A stretch of DNA of 48,971 nucleotides from Triparma columacea (taxonomy: Eukaryota > Sar > Bolidophyceae > Parmales > Triparmaceae). Each line of letters opens with the position of its first letter. Position 1 is the first letter of the stretch. The notes below the pieces were generated by a model. That model did no database searches. It was given only the letters and a program-made list of their open reading frames with translations, and was not told where the DNA came from. Position numbers and translations under genes: made by a program. Positions 10,609-22,467 of this stretch are shown in pieces. The stretch lies in the NCBI GenBank assembly GCA_030267965.1, contig BRYA01000056.1, positions 1 to 48,971 of the forward strand. Direction: 5' to 3'.

Positions 10609-11199
10609 TTAACCGAAGGTGATGCTGCTGTGTCCTCCGGGGGGAGCGTGGATGCGGGTGCTGCTGCGGTCAGTGATGACATTCCCGCAGTTCTGGTTGG
10701 CACCACTAGCGAAAGCGTTGCCCCCAACGTTGAGTCCGAGGTGGTTGTGGTTGTGGTCGGCCCTATTGTGGGTAACGTTGCCGTTGGAAGCGTAGGTAGC
10801 CCCGGTCTGGACCTGGGCCTGGCCCATGGCCTGGGCAGCAGAGTAGCCCTGAGGGGCGTTGTAATGCTGCTGCTGCTGCTGCTGCTGGGCGGGGGCGCCG
10901 ATCTTGCCGGTCACCTCCTGGTTCTTGCGGTTGCGCCTGGCGAGGTTAGCAGAAACATAGTTGTTCTGGCTGTTGTTCTCGGGGGCATCGTAAGCAAGGT
11001 TGATGGACGATCCTCCTGAGTGGGTAAGAGAGGTTGGAAATAGAGTGAAAGGGAGGGCGGGGGGTGAGAATGAGGGCATCATAATCTCATTCAGGCCCCC
11101 AAATAAATCAAACTTACCTCCTGGCGGGCGAAGAACTTTGGAAGTGGTCCTTCCAGCCTCAGTGAAGTAGTTCTGGTTATCGTTGCAAGAGTAAGACAT
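10609..11199 (-). CDS. SPIRAL1/Jupiter(HN1)-like microtubule-associated protein
   Basis: Exons 11199-11118 and 11015-10609 give 162 residues. Splicing rebuilds a perfect RPPGGGSS motif across the junction. The N-terminus (GRTTSKVLRPPGGGSSI) matches the signature shared by animal Jupiter/HN1 proteins and by plant SPIRAL1. The C-terminus (CGNVITDRSSTRIHAPPGG then HSSI) closely matches the SPIRAL1 C-terminal motif. Plant SPIRAL1 proteins bind plus ends of microtubules and control cell elongation, so a cytoskeletal role is inferred. Between the motifs lie a seven-Gln run (CAG repeats) and a His/Asn-rich segment. The 102-nt intron is a multiple of three without stops, so retention would insert 34 residues and break the first motif. 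Confidence 0.8.
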   Translation of the reverse strand: MSYSCNDNQNYFTEAGRTTSKVLRPPGGKFDLFGGLNEIMMPSFSPPALPFTLFPTSLTHSGGSSINLAYDAPENNSQNNYVSANLARRNRKNQEVTGKIGAPAQQQQQQQHYNAPQGYSAAQAMGQAQVQTGATYASNGNVTHNRADHNHNHLGLNVGGNAFASGANQNCGNVITDRSSTRIHAPPGGHSSITFG

Positions 11200-12087
11200 A
11201 ATTTCTGGGTCGTACAGAGCGGTTAGTGGTGAGAAAGGGGGGAAATAACGTTAGATAGTGCAAAATTAGCTCAGACATTTAACTCTGGGACGCCGATCCC
11301 CAACGACTATATTATTATATATTGCCAACAAGCCCTCTCGGAGCACGTCGGGATAGTTTTTGGGGAAACAATTTCATTATTGATCCAATCAGTGACAAAA
11401 TAACGCGAGAAGATTGCTGGATTCACCTATTTTTTTTGCTGAACACAACTTAAAAGCAATTAATTCTCATCTCTAAACTCACGATTTTAGGAATGATTCT
11501 TGACCGATTTTCAGCCGATTCTCGACCGATTCTCTCGACCCAATACCTCGACCCTACACCCGAACCCGAACTCAGACACGAAATCAAACGTGATCGTCAT
11601 GAAGGTCGACTTAAGCTACAGCAGATTGCAGGTCTGCCTTAATTTGCGTTACGGAAATTGATATCGTTGGGCATAGTTTATGGAGTCGTCTTTTTCAATA
11701 AAGTCGTCGAAAAAAATTAACGACATAAACGTTTTGATGTCTATTAATTTGGATATTCTTTTCCAAGCTGAAGTTTGCCACGAAATGACTCTCGAGCCTG
11801 ATTCGGCCCATTATTTGTCTTTGTCCACCCTGCATCTGTTGGCGCTTTTGAGGTCGTCTCATCCATAACAACACGTGTAAACTCCTTCGTAAGGGCCTGA
11901 ATTGTCTGTAAGGTGCTCCACACTTACAAAAACCTTATCCCTCCACCGACCCCGGTAGATTGAAAGAGTGGATAAGACCTTCATCTCCCCCCTAAACTGG
12001 ACTTCCCTCCCCTCCTCTTACCTTCATTTGTTTATTAGTGTTCCGTTCAGGCCTCCTATCCCCGTCTTTTTATCCTAATAACCCATA
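11200..12087. promoter_or_regulatory. Long intergenic region between divergent genes
   Basis: This 888-bp gap separates the divergent SPIRAL1-like and SIN3 genes and should hold both promoters. It contains a local cluster of CCGATTCTCGA-like words at 11505-11560, repeated with small changes. The open frames are short and there is no recognisable tRNA. Confidence 0.4.
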
Positions 12088-15000
12088 ATGCGAGAGCTCC
12101 GTGTTGAGGATGCGCTTCAGTACCTGGATCAGGTGAAGATGGAGTTCGGCGACCGTCCTCATATCTATAACGAGTTCCTCGATATTATGAAGAATTTTAA
12201 GTCTCAGCAGATCGACACACCGGGTGTCATTCGCTCTGTGTCCAATCTCTTCCACGGCAACAAGAAGTTGGTGTTGGGTTTCAATACTTTTTTGCCTGAA
12301 GGGTACAAGATTGAGCTTCCATTGGATGGAAATGGTCCTCCCGTTGCGGTCTATCAGGTACGTGGCTGTGCGTCTGACTTTCTGTGTGTAGCATTCCTGC
12401 AAATTCTTCAGCAGACACCCCCCCACCCCCTCCTTACCCGCCCCCCCCACCCCTCCCTCAACACCACCAGGCACCGGGACAGACAGGGGTGACAAGAATC
12501 CTCGGCCCCGGGGCAACCCTTGACGAGGGCAATAGAGAGGGCGAATCTGCTACCACCGCGGCCCCCGCTGCCGCTGCCCCTCCCGCCCCTGTCACCACCA
12601 CCTCCGCCCCCCCCCCCGTGGCCCCCGACACCGGGAACAACAACCAGCCCGTAGAATTCGATCACGCGATCAACTACGTAACCACCATCAAGAAGCGTTT
12701 CGCGAGCGAGCCGGAGACTTACAAGTCCTTCCTCGAAATCCTCCACACTTACCAGAAAGAGCAGCGCGGTATCAAGGAGGTGCTCGATGAGGTCTCCAAC
12801 CTCTTCGCCGACCATCCTGACCTCCTCAAGGAGTTCACGTACTTCCTCCCTGATCAAGTTCAGGAGCAGGCCAAGAAGCAGCTCGCCGAAATAGTCGCAA
12901 AGAAGGGGCAGATGAGGCGCAGCCACCCCGCCTCTTCAGCCTACATCTCCCTCGGGTACAACCCAGGGGCGGTGCAGCACAACCCCCTCGCCTTCGGGGC
13001 CACCAAGCCCCGCACCTTTGAAAGGGAGAAGGAGATCATTGCCTCCGCCAAGTACGGGACCATTAGCTTCCAGCCCATCAAGCCCAAGAAGATGATGAAC
13101 CCCGCTGAGGCCGCCATGCTAACCGGCCGCCCCCGCGCCATCCCCGTGCTCGCCGAGCTGCCCACCGTCGTCGAGAACGCCTTCTTTGCCAAGGCCAAGG
13201 CCCACCTCTCTTGCAAGGCCCTGCAGAAGCCCACCAAGGACGCCGCGGACAAGAGGAACACCCCCTGGGCTGAGTTCCTCAAGACCCTCCACCTCTTCGC
13301 CGCTCAGCTTATCTCCAGGGAGGAACTCAACCACCTCATCGCCAACCTTTTCAGGCAGGGTCAGAGTGGCGCACCCGTGGACTCCCTCAAGGGCGAGGCC
13401 GCTGAGCTCTGCAAGATGTTCACTGCCGTCATTGACAACCGCGGACCCTACGCCGCCCAGGAGCGCGCTAACATCGAGAAGGCCAAGGCCGGCCTCAGCA
13501 ACCTCAAGAGGACCTTCGAGATGGCCACCGCTCAGGACGAGGCCGCCAAGAACGACCCCAACGTGCCCAAGTCGAACGTCACTGTCGTCACGCCCAGCTA
13601 CCGCACCCTGCCCGTCCAGTATCCCAGGCTCGCCGATGCCAACTTCACCGACCGGCAAAAGAGCGACAGCGAAGTACTCAACAACGATATCGTCAATGTT
13701 GGAACCTGCTGCCACGCCTACGAGACCGGCGACTACAAGAAACGAGGGAACGTCCACGAGACGCTCTTCTTCGACCTCGAGGACCAGAGATACGAACTCG
13801 ACATGGCTATCGACGCCAACACCGCCACAATGCGGCAAATGGAGCCTGTCTACAAGGAGATTGACTTCCTCAAGAGGCAAGAGGAGAACGACGGGCAGCC
13901 CATCGGGCGCATGCACTACAAGCTCCTTCGTCGAACCTTCACCACCTCTCACGTCTCCGCTATCGGGCGCATCTACGGCGACGCTGGGGAGATTGTCCTC
14001 GAGCACCTCAAGCGCAACCCCGTAGCCGTCATCCCTGTCGTTATGGATCGCCTTAAGCAGAAGGACACCGAGTGGAGACAAATAAGAACCCAGCTAAACA
14101 ACAAGTGGAGGAGCCTGCACGAGCGCGCCTGCAACGGCTGCCTCGACTTTAAGACTGTCGCGCGGAAGAGACTCATGGCCAACGCCCACGCCTCTGGTGA
14201 ACTTCTCAGGCCTTTCGTTGGTGGTAACCCAAACCTTTCGTTGGCGGATGGCGGGCTGCCTGCTGGTTCGGTCCAGTGGGACAGAACTGATATCCAGCCG
14301 TTGACACGTAAGCTCACCTACCAGCTTATGTCTTCCTGCGCCGAGAGCGACACCTTCCACACCGACTTGGATTGCTCCAGGATCTGGTGCGAGTTGTTCC
14401 TGCCTTTTTTTGCCTTCGACCGCTTCACCATGCTGAAGGAGACGCATGCGGAGTACCTTCCCCCCGTCTTCCCCAACAACCTTACCGTCATGACTTCGTT
14501 TGGTGTCGGAAAGGTGCTTTACTACAGCAACGACAAGCAGGTTTACCGCGTCCAGCTCGACTACGGTATCGGGTACCTGAGCCCCAACTGCATCTTCTAC
14601 CCCATCGTCGGTGTCGATGGCGAGGACAACGAGCTCAAGCTCTACGCCCGTCACAACCATAGGCTCAAGTCGCTTGTGCTCCCTGAATTCACCTACAAGC
14701 GTAGGAATTTCGAGATGACCGTTGACGGGGACTGCAAGCCCACCCCGATCCAGACTGCCTACCTCACCAAGGACATGTACCTTGTGATGAGCCTCTTCAA
14801 CCTCATTGGAAGGAGGCTCGAGATGATCAAGCAGGATTTCAAGGAGAGGGCTGTCGCCGTGCCCGAGAAATCTACAACCAAGATCACCATCAAGGGGAAG
14901 AAGACGAAGAGCAAAGAGAAGAAGGCCGCGGAAGCCAAGAAGACCTCTGCCAGTGAGACTGCAGGGGACCTCCCCGACCCTTCCGGAGATGATGAGAAGG

Positions 15001-15587
15001 ACGACCCAGGGATGAAGAGCATCGCTGGACACATTGAAAATTCCGACAAGTTCCAGGGCTTCACCGGGCTCCTTCGGGAACGAATGAGGAACGCTATTGA
15101 CCAACCGACCTACGAATCTGCCTGTGGTATGATTGTTGCGGACGGCATGGAGCTCGGCGACCTTTGCTACATTCCCGAGCTCATAATCAGGGCCACTGAC
15201 TCCATGCTTGCTGTCATCGGGGCAGACGACGAAAGGGAGGGGAGCGGAAACGGGTTTCTCAGAGACGTTTACCTGTCCACGAGGAACTACGAATTTGACA
15301 AGAACCAGCTCCTCCAGTCGTTAAAAGCTTACAGTAAGGACAATAGCAGGCATACTGACTTCTACGAAACTATGTTCGAGATCACGTACGACTCTAACAA
15401 GGCCAGGTTCACCGCCAAGTTCTTGGGAGATAAGGAGAAGCTCATGAAGGGCTACACGATGAGTGAGAAACCGATCCAAACAGAATTTGCCCCAACTACC
15501 GCCAAGTCTGGCGAAGTGAGCGCTATGGAAATCGATCCTGTCGCCCCGAGCGGGGGTAGGGGGAGGAGCAAGAGGCAAAGGACCTGA
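12088..15587 (+). CDS. SIN3: SIN3 transcriptional corepressor
   Basis: Exons 12088-12357 and 12471-15587 give 1128 residues. SIN3 is the scaffold of a histone-deacetylase complex in the nucleus. Three paired amphipathic helix domains are seen: PAH1 at ~1-72 ([44 protein letters not shown]), PAH2 at ~150-225 ([26 protein letters not shown]) and a weaker PAH3 at ~320-385. The HDAC-interaction region starts at ~465 ([37 protein letters not shown]). The conserved C-terminal domain follows from ~700 to ~1070, and the end is basic. The intron (113 nt, GTACG...CAG) falls directly after PAH1. The gene is strikingly GC-rich and gives long antisense open frames that are not genes. It is shorter than animal SIN3 but complete in domains. 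Confidence 0.93.
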
Positions 15588-15694
15588 GAGGGGAGAGGAG
15601 AGGAGAGGAGAGGGGAAGGGAAGGGAAGGGGAAGGGGGGGGGGGGGGACTTTATAACACACGAAACGGAAGAAATTCTTGACAACTATAAAGGA
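15588..15694. other. Purine-rich gap between convergent genes
   Basis: 107 bp separate the SIN3 stop from the next, convergent stop. 15588-15648 is an almost pure G/A tract (GAGGGGAGAGGAGAGG then runs of G). It probably serves as 3' flank for both genes. A polypurine tract of this kind can form triplex or G-rich structures; none is demonstrated. Confidence 0.6.
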
Positions 15695-16072
15695 CTACTT
15701 TTTCACCTTCTCCCGTACGTACATCTCCTGATCGAACTTGATCTTCATCCTCTTCTTCTCATCCTCCAACTTCTTACACATCTTGGTCAACCTCTTTATC
15801 TCCTCACTCATCTCTTTCCTCTCAGCACCCGCCGCTTCAGTAACATCTCGTAGCTTAGCATCCCACTCACTCCTTCTTCTCTCCTCCTCCTCACTCCGCA
15901 CCTTTTCCACCGCCTCTGCCGCAGCCACTGCCTCTGCCTCTCCCCTACTTAACTTGACCTCGAACTGTTCTGCCAAGATCTTTTGGTTTTTGAGCACTTG
16001 TGTGGATTGAAGGTCGCGGCTAAGTGCTGTGATAGACTCGATTGCGTTTTGTTGGGCAGCCAGGAAGTCCAT
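15695..16072 (-). CDS. Small coiled-coil protein
   Basis: ATG at 16072, 125 residues, single exon. From residue ~20 the sequence is a continuous heptad-like, strongly charged helix (VEKVRSEEEERRRSEWDAKL, EEIKRLTKMCKKLEDEKKR). No other domain, signal peptide or membrane segment is visible. Function unknown; it could be a structural or adaptor protein. The gene converges on SIN3 and diverges from the F-box gene at 16359. Its small size and biased composition make a fragment or an incomplete model possible. Confidence 0.5.
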   Translation of the reverse strand: MDFLAAQQNAIESITALSRDLQSTQVLKNQKILAEQFEVKLSRGEAEAVAAAEAVEKVRSEEEERRRSEWDAKLRDVTEAAGAERKEMSEEIKRLTKMCKKLEDEKKRMKIKFDQEMYVREKVKK

Positions 16073-16358
16073 CGTCTGCTTGAAAAGATGATTATGTTGG
16101 ATTTTAGCGATTTAGGAGTATCTACGACGAGTTTGGCCGCACTATAGCGGGAGGTGAGATGTCTTAGCGATCGGTAAGATGCAAAAAGATTCCAGGACAA
16201 CTTGATTGCTTTTGCCCCTCCCAGAATTTCTTTGAATTTCTCTCAAACAACGGTCATTACACATCAAAATCTTGAACATTGTTTTTAGATTGCCGAGAGT
16301 GCCAACTTTTAATTGTGTTTCATTGAAAACCTCAACAAGAACAGGAATTACTGAGGCA

Positions 16359-18749
16359 ATGTTCCAAGTCGACAACCCTCTCACCCGAAGAGACAGCCTT
16401 CATCCCATAAGGATCGTGCATGCGTTGTATTGTCCGTCTCAGATGATGGTTGGTCCGTCGTCGGTGATCGTCAACCCAAAGTCCAATCAATTTGGGGTTG
16501 GGATAGATCCGACATACCTGCCTCGTTGCAGGGATGTTACAAACCATGTTCAGTCCCTTTTGGATTTGTCAATCGAGATGGAAAAGAATCAGCGTGAGTC
16601 TTCATTTTCCTCCTCCTCTCATTTTGTGATCCACGGGAAAAATATGAATGTATTCTTCGGGGACCCTTCACCACGAGAAACGAAGCAGGTTGTTGTCATG
16701 TGGAGGCAAGAGGGGATAGACGGGACATTCCGTGTTTGCGTCGGTGAGAATGAGGACTTGGATCTTTCACTCCCTCCGATTGAAGCTCTGGCTTCCTCTT
16801 TGCCCCCTCCTTGTACCCCTCAATCTCCATCAAGTACTGCAACAAAGCTTCCTGTGCCCCCCCCCATCTTCCAATCTTCATCTCCCGTTAACCGACCTAC
16901 GTTCCGGTTCGAAATTCACGAGCTTGTTATTCCTTTCCTTCTCCCGTATCTTCCCTTGTACGACAAGCTGTACACAATGTCTTTGGTGTGTAAATCCTTC
17001 CGGGATGTGATACGGGAGAACGGGGCGATCGAGAGGATAGACGTTAATGATGGGGGGGAGTGGGCGGGGAGGGGGTATGGAAATAAAGATAAATACGTGT
17101 ATCAGCCCGATCGTGGCGGAAATGGGTTGGTGAAACAGGCAGGTATGAAGGAATATAGGTGAGAATGGACAAGGGGTGATAGCCCCAGTGCTGGCGAGGG
17201 GGAACGATTCTCACGCATTATCCCAACCCTCACAGCGTGCCTTACATACACGGCGCCGTTTCATCTTCAACAAAGAGCCTCCTCTTCCTTGCGCTCACGG
17301 ACTTCAAACAATTCGATTTTAGGTGAGTAATGGACAAGAAGTGAAAGAATCGTTCTACGCTGCTGATCGATCTACTTGTTGCAAAATCCTGACGTGACCC
17401 ACATTTTCTATTCGCTCCTCGCGTCGCAGAAATCATTTCAACCCTTTAGTCAACGAATTTGAACGTCTCAAAGTCGTCCATTTGAACGGGTGCACGCAAG
17501 TCGAGGACGACACCCTCGTTCTTATTTCTCAGCACTTGGACAAGACTATCGAGGTGCTTTACTTGGGTGGGTGCACCCAGCTAACTGACGATGGGATATG
17601 CGCAATTGCAAAAAACTGCGAGAGGCTGAGGGTTCTTGAGGTCAACTTCATTCCAATGACGGACAAATCTGGAGTGGCTATAGGCAACCACTTACTCAAC
17701 CTTGAGGCATTATACATGCGCGATAACTACCTCCTGACGAACGAAACAATGAGGGCGATATCGGAGGGTTGCACGAAGCTGAACCAGCTGACGCTTTCGG
17801 GGTGCATCAGGCTGAAGATCGAGGAGGTCAGCTTAACAATGAAGATGAACGACCTCGTCATGCTCAACGTCTGGGGTTGCCACAATCTCCAGGACTCATT
17901 CGCCAACATGCTTGGAGGTCTCGAGAATCTGCGGTCCTTGATCGTGGCCGAATGTCACAACCTTGGGGACGACTTTGTGAAGGGTTTGTGCGAGGTAAGA
18001 ATGGTCAAAAATGTAAAATGATAGCCTCATGACAATCTCTAACTCGTTGTGCAACGCATTCAGAACACGCCTAATGTCCACCACCTCAATTTGAGATACT
18101 TGAGGAAGATAACCTCCGCTTCTCTCGAGAGCATTGCATCGAGTTTCAAGCAGCTTTACTCCCTTGATGTAAGCTTCTGCGTCAAGCTCTCTGATGCCTC
18201 TTTAGGGGGGCTTTTATTGGACCTGCCGGGTTTGAGCGAGGTGAGAATGATGAGGTAACTTGTCAAGTCGACCTCGTCAATTCTAATCCTTCGAATCTTA
18301 TCCAACCCCCTTGTGATCTGCTTCATTCGTCGCAGCTGCGGCTCTTCAGCTGTACTCAGCTCAGCGTTGATGAGATCACGACATGGTGGACACGAGCTAT
18401 CACGACTGATAGATCTTGCCTGTCTGTTTTAGATTTGCGCGGCATCAATCGCATCCCCCGCGGCTCCTTGGGCTTCCTAACGGATGCCAATAGCGAGGGA
18501 AGTTTCAGACCTTTTGATGACTTCGTTGGTAATTACTTCACGAGAGATGCGCGGTGGATGAAGGGGGTCGAGGACTTCTTGGGGCACAAAGCAGCTGGAT
18601 TATTAAGGAAAGAAAGTTTTGGGTTCGGAGCTGAGAGTTACTCCTCGAGCCATGGAAGTAGATCCTTCCTTTGTAGCGGAATCATCGATAGCCCGGTATT
18701 AGTCTCACAGGCGGAGGATGAGGATGACGTTGTGGGCTTGGAAATATAA
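16359..18749 (+). CDS. F-box/LRR protein (SCF ubiquitin ligase substrate adaptor type)
   Basis: Five exons: 16359-17158, 17236-17322, 17430-17994, 18064-18240 and 18336-18749, in frame to 680 residues. A divergent F-box lies at ~180-220 (LVIPFLLPYLPLYDKLYTMSLVCKSFRDVI). From ~270 to ~545 there are cysteine-containing LRRs of the AMN1/FBXL type (LYLGGCTQLTDDGICAIAKNC, LTLSGCIRLKIEEV, LNVWGCHNLQ, LDVSFCVKLSDASL). Such proteins link a substrate to SKP1-cullin. The N-terminal ~180 residues and the Ser-rich C-terminal ~130 residues are unrecognised. All introns start GTGAG or GTAAG and end CAG. The first repeat run starts in the 87-nt exon 2. The 3' end lies 40 bp from the convergent Vps39-like gene. 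Confidence 0.85.
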
Positions 18750-18789
18750 ATTGGCCACTCCTTACAAACAAAACAAAATTATTACGCTA

Positions 18790-21700
18790 TCACATGAGCT
18801 CCTTGCTATTGAGCTGAATGTCTTGCATGTCCTCGACGAACGTCTCTTCGCCTTTCGCCCAATTCATTTCAGTAGTCAGCACCACGGCTTCAATGGCTTG
18901 TGCCCGCCGTTCCAGTACGGCAAAGCTGGAGCTTGTGCCACCAGGCGGAAGAAGTGGAATGCTCACCGTGACGCTCGGTTGAAGGACGTCATCGCTGACC
19001 TCCGCGACCATCAAGGCGCATTCGTAAACATTAACGTCTCCCTTGTTGTTTATTTTCGCCTGCAATACGACATGGCGCTTAAAATAATGCTTCGTGAGCT
19101 CCACGGCGAAGGGGAATTGGGCGCTGTTTTGGAGGTTGTTGTGGCTGACCTTCATGAGAGCACTCTCTCCTTTCTTGACTCCCAACTTCCACCCCTTGAG
19201 CTCCATGACGCTGTCGAGTGAGGACTGAGCGATGAGGTTCGTGCTCAGCTTCAACTTTTGCAGCTCCTGCTGCCTTGCGCGAATCAGGTTAGCGGCAACG
19301 CTCAGCTGGCGGAGTTTGCTGGCGTTTGATTTGAGTGCAGGGACGAGGAAATTCTTAAGGGCCTGGATGGGCGTTTCGGGGGGGAGTGTTCGGAGCGCGG
19401 AGCCCTGGTCAATCACGTTTCTCCTGCTGACCATCACCTCAATCGCGTCTTCGACGCAATCATTGTCCAGCGCAGCCTCGACGAGAGGGAGGTAAGCGCA
19501 TGTAGATTCGGGGTTGGCCATGCTATCGTCAGGGTCGATGTCTACGCTCCTGTTGCTCTCCTTGATGGCGTGTTGCGTGTCGCAAAATTCTAAAGCCTCA
19601 GTAAGATTATTTTTGGAGTATAGAATGTCGATGGCGTCCCTTTGGTTGTCCATCCTGCCAAGGAGGAGAGCCTTCTCGATCTTGAAAGAATCTGGAAGGT
19701 AGTCCATTAAAGTTTCGGGGTTGTATTGGGAGTGTTCCCACTTGAGAAATTCGTGAAGCCTGCGTTTATAAACCTTCGCAGTCGGTGGGATTTCCTCAAA
19801 GTCCTCCCCTACCTCCCCAATTATTCCTTCAAGAAGGATGAGGCAAAGCTGGTCGTGCACGTTAGATATGACCTCCAAAGACGCGTGCGATTTCGCGACG
19901 GCATAGTCGTCGAGGCCCACTGCCTTGATGAGAAACTCGGCTGCAATTGCGTTCCCAGTGTTAAGGGGGAGAACGGTCGCCTCAGGGTCCGCGACAAAAC
20001 CGCCGGGTAGTGTCAGCGTCTTGAAGAAGCTGCAAACTTCCAAAGGCTCAATAGCATGCCGCAAGGTCCCCGACGCCCTAGTGAAAATACCTAGACCGGC
20101 AGAGGGATTCGTTTCAAATAGCGACCTAGACTTGTTCATGACGTGCTTGCATGTGTCCTTGTCGCCTGCCTCCCAGAGGTCCGAGAGATAAGAGCAAGCG
20201 AAGTTCTCGTACTTGAACTTGGACCACGACCCCTTGAGAAGGTCGAGGGTTTCTATGGCGTCTTTGTAAAGTCCCGCTCGACCAAAGAGGTGGAAAGCTG
20301 CTTCCGTGAGGGCGGCCTTGCCGGTACTGCTTACCCCCTTGGAATCCCCGGTGTTGAGAAGGAGCTTAGAAACCTCCGTGCAGACCTTTTGTGTGGCAGT
20401 GTGGGTGGAAGAGGATTGGTTGGGCGACGGTGCGTGTTTGGCGGCAAGAAGGGCGATCCTGGGCGTTTCCTCGTCCGTTTCGTCCATAGATGACAGGGAC
20501 ACGCACGCGAGGCAGAGGAGTGCGTTCATCGCAGTGGAATGGCGCGGCCTCTTCTTGGTAGAGGGTAACGAGGCATCCCCGTCCTCGTCTGACCCAATGT
20601 TGAGCCCCAGCACCGTTGCAGTGTAGGCGAGGAGGTCGCGGGGAGTCGTCCCTACACCTTCGCCCTCGTAGGATGCTGAAGCGTAGGAGACTCCTAGGGC
20701 CTCTGCAAACTGCGCGAGAGGCCAGCCGGTCCTCCCCATGGCGTCAATGGCGAGCTTCATGCAGCGCTCGATCTCCGAACTTCGCGAGTCCAGAGAGGAT
20801 GGCAATATCGCCCTCGCCTCCCCGTCAGATGCTGTGACAATTAGGAGGGGGGAGGGCGAGAGAACGGAGGAGATGTCGAAGAAGGGGGCAGGGTCGAGAG
20901 AGATAGTGGTGAGAGGGACGGAGAGGCACAGGGCGTCTACAATCATCACATTTTTGGAGGAGAGTAGAATGGAAAGGAGGGGGCGCTTTGTGGATGGGGA
21001 AATGAAGGAGGCAGCAGACAGGATTTCGGAGGGTAGCTTCCGCACTCTACTTCCCTCGTCTCCCCCAGTCCAAACCCTACCGGCGCCTTCGTTCCAACCG
21101 ACTTTTACCACGACCATGCTCTTGTGGCAGGAGAGGAACACGGATACCGACTTGCGCTGGTTAAATGCGCTTAATGAGGAGGAGGAGGGAGGAGGGGGGG
21201 TTACGTTGACAATGTTGCCCCTCCCCTTGGCTCCCGCATCGCCAAAGTCGAATATTATTCCCTCGTTGCTAGTGGGCGACATTACGCCCTTTCGCCCCTT
21301 CGTGTAAGCCCGGAAGATGCCCTTGGAACCGAGAACCGCGACGTCCCCGACGACCTCGAGGACTTCAGGTGGGGAGGAGGTGGGGGAGGAAGAGTTGAAG
21401 AACTGGAAGGGTTTGTTCAAGTCTCTGTCGGACGGATGGAAAAGCTCCAATACTGCGGCAAACGAAGCGAACCACGCGGAAAGAATTACGTTAGTGCTTA
21501 GAATTGTCATCGTTGTTGTTTTGTTTGGTTTTTCATTCTCACCTCCCCTGAGCTCGGAATTGTAACCGAAAAATGATCCCCCATCCGCGGTGGAGATAGT
21601 GATCCCCTTCCATGTTTTATGGCTGTCGATCCGGTCGTATTTGCTCTCTGGGAACAGGCGGACGGCGTTATGGGTGCCCTCACCCGCAAGGAAGAGGAGC

Positions 21701-22254
21701 TTACTGCTTCCCCCGACCATGTAGCGGTCAGAAATTGCGGCAGAGAAGGTGGAAAGGTTGGCAGAGGTGGCAGCATCAGAGGGAAGGGAAGGGATGGTGT
21801 GTATCAATGACGGAGGAGTGGAGAGAGGAAGGTTCACAGAGGCCCAAATCGAGTGCTTGGAGTTGGGAGGGAGAGGCTCGAAGGAGTCAAAGACACTGCT
21901 CGCGTTACTATCGCGGCTGTACGTTCTCTATTTGGGGGGGGGGGGGAGGGTGAGCAAATGACAACCGTGGGATGTTTCTATTCCCAATCTCACCTCCTTG
22001 TCGACAGAAAGGTCATCCTCCTCGTCATCATCGTCATCTCCGAAAGGGTTGGTTCCTCCAGCTCTTTTCCTCTGTATTTCAAATGTTCTGACCTCAAAGA
22101 CGCAAGCCCGATCGCTAGTTTGGACTGTGTAAGCCACCCGAAAGATATCCCGATTTGGGGAGGTTGTTTCACATGGATACACTGACACAGCTGTAAGTGT
22201 TGGAGATGCTGTATTAGAAGGACGTAGCTCAAGTGCACTAAGAGACGACGACAT
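18790..22254 (-). CDS. Vps39/Vps3 (TRAP1)-like HOPS/CORVET tethering subunit
   Basis: Exons 22254-21994, 21927-21543 and 21452-18790 give 1102 residues. The family tethers endosomes and vacuoles through Rab GTPases. The N-terminal ~370 residues look like the beta-rich citron-homology (propeller) region. From ~770 the clathrin-repeat-like helices match the Vps39/TRAP1 pattern: RLHEFLKW...YNPETLMDYLPD, then KALLLGRMDNQRDAIDILY. The LPPETPIQALKNFLVPAL segment at ~905 matches the second Vps39 domain. The last ~130 residues carry no CxxC zinc finger, unlike many relatives. Whether it is Vps39 or Vps3 cannot be decided here. An ATG at 22371 would extend the N-terminus by 39 residues but overlaps the upstream 31-bp repeats. 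The second intron (90 nt) is stop-free in frame. Confidence 0.75.
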
Positions 22255-22467
22255 ATGGAAAATCCGTCCAGGAGAGGATGAACTCAACAAATAACAAATA
22301 ATGCCAAATCTTGGACACCCTTTTGCAGATTTCTGTTGCTGCCAGTGCGCCCCACGGCGTATAGTGGTCATACGACGAGCTCAAATTTGCACTCCTTCTG
22401 ATACGACGAGCTCAAATTTGCACCCCTTCACAGTCCCACCCAGTTTGGGTTTCGAAGGCGACAAAGA
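22255..22467. promoter_or_regulatory. Shared divergent promoter with 31-bp tandem repeat
   Basis: 213 bp separate the Vps39-like start (minus) and the sulfotransferase start (plus). A 31-bp unit beginning TACGACGAGCTCAAATTTGC occurs at 22371 and again at 22402. The 12-mer GCTCAAATTTGC within it also occurs at 26128-26139, in the dynamin promoter. It is a candidate transcription-factor or initiator site. Confidence 0.55.

Noticed and set aside
11261..11310. tRNA-like A-box words (TTAGCTCAG)
   Set aside because: No matching B box or cloverleaf stems follow.
13119..15104. Long minus-strand open frames (320 and 336 codons) opposite SIN3
   Set aside because: They mirror the GC-rich codon bias of SIN3, show Leu/Val/Gly/Glu-rich composition and no domains, while the plus strand has clear PAH and HDAC-interaction motifs.
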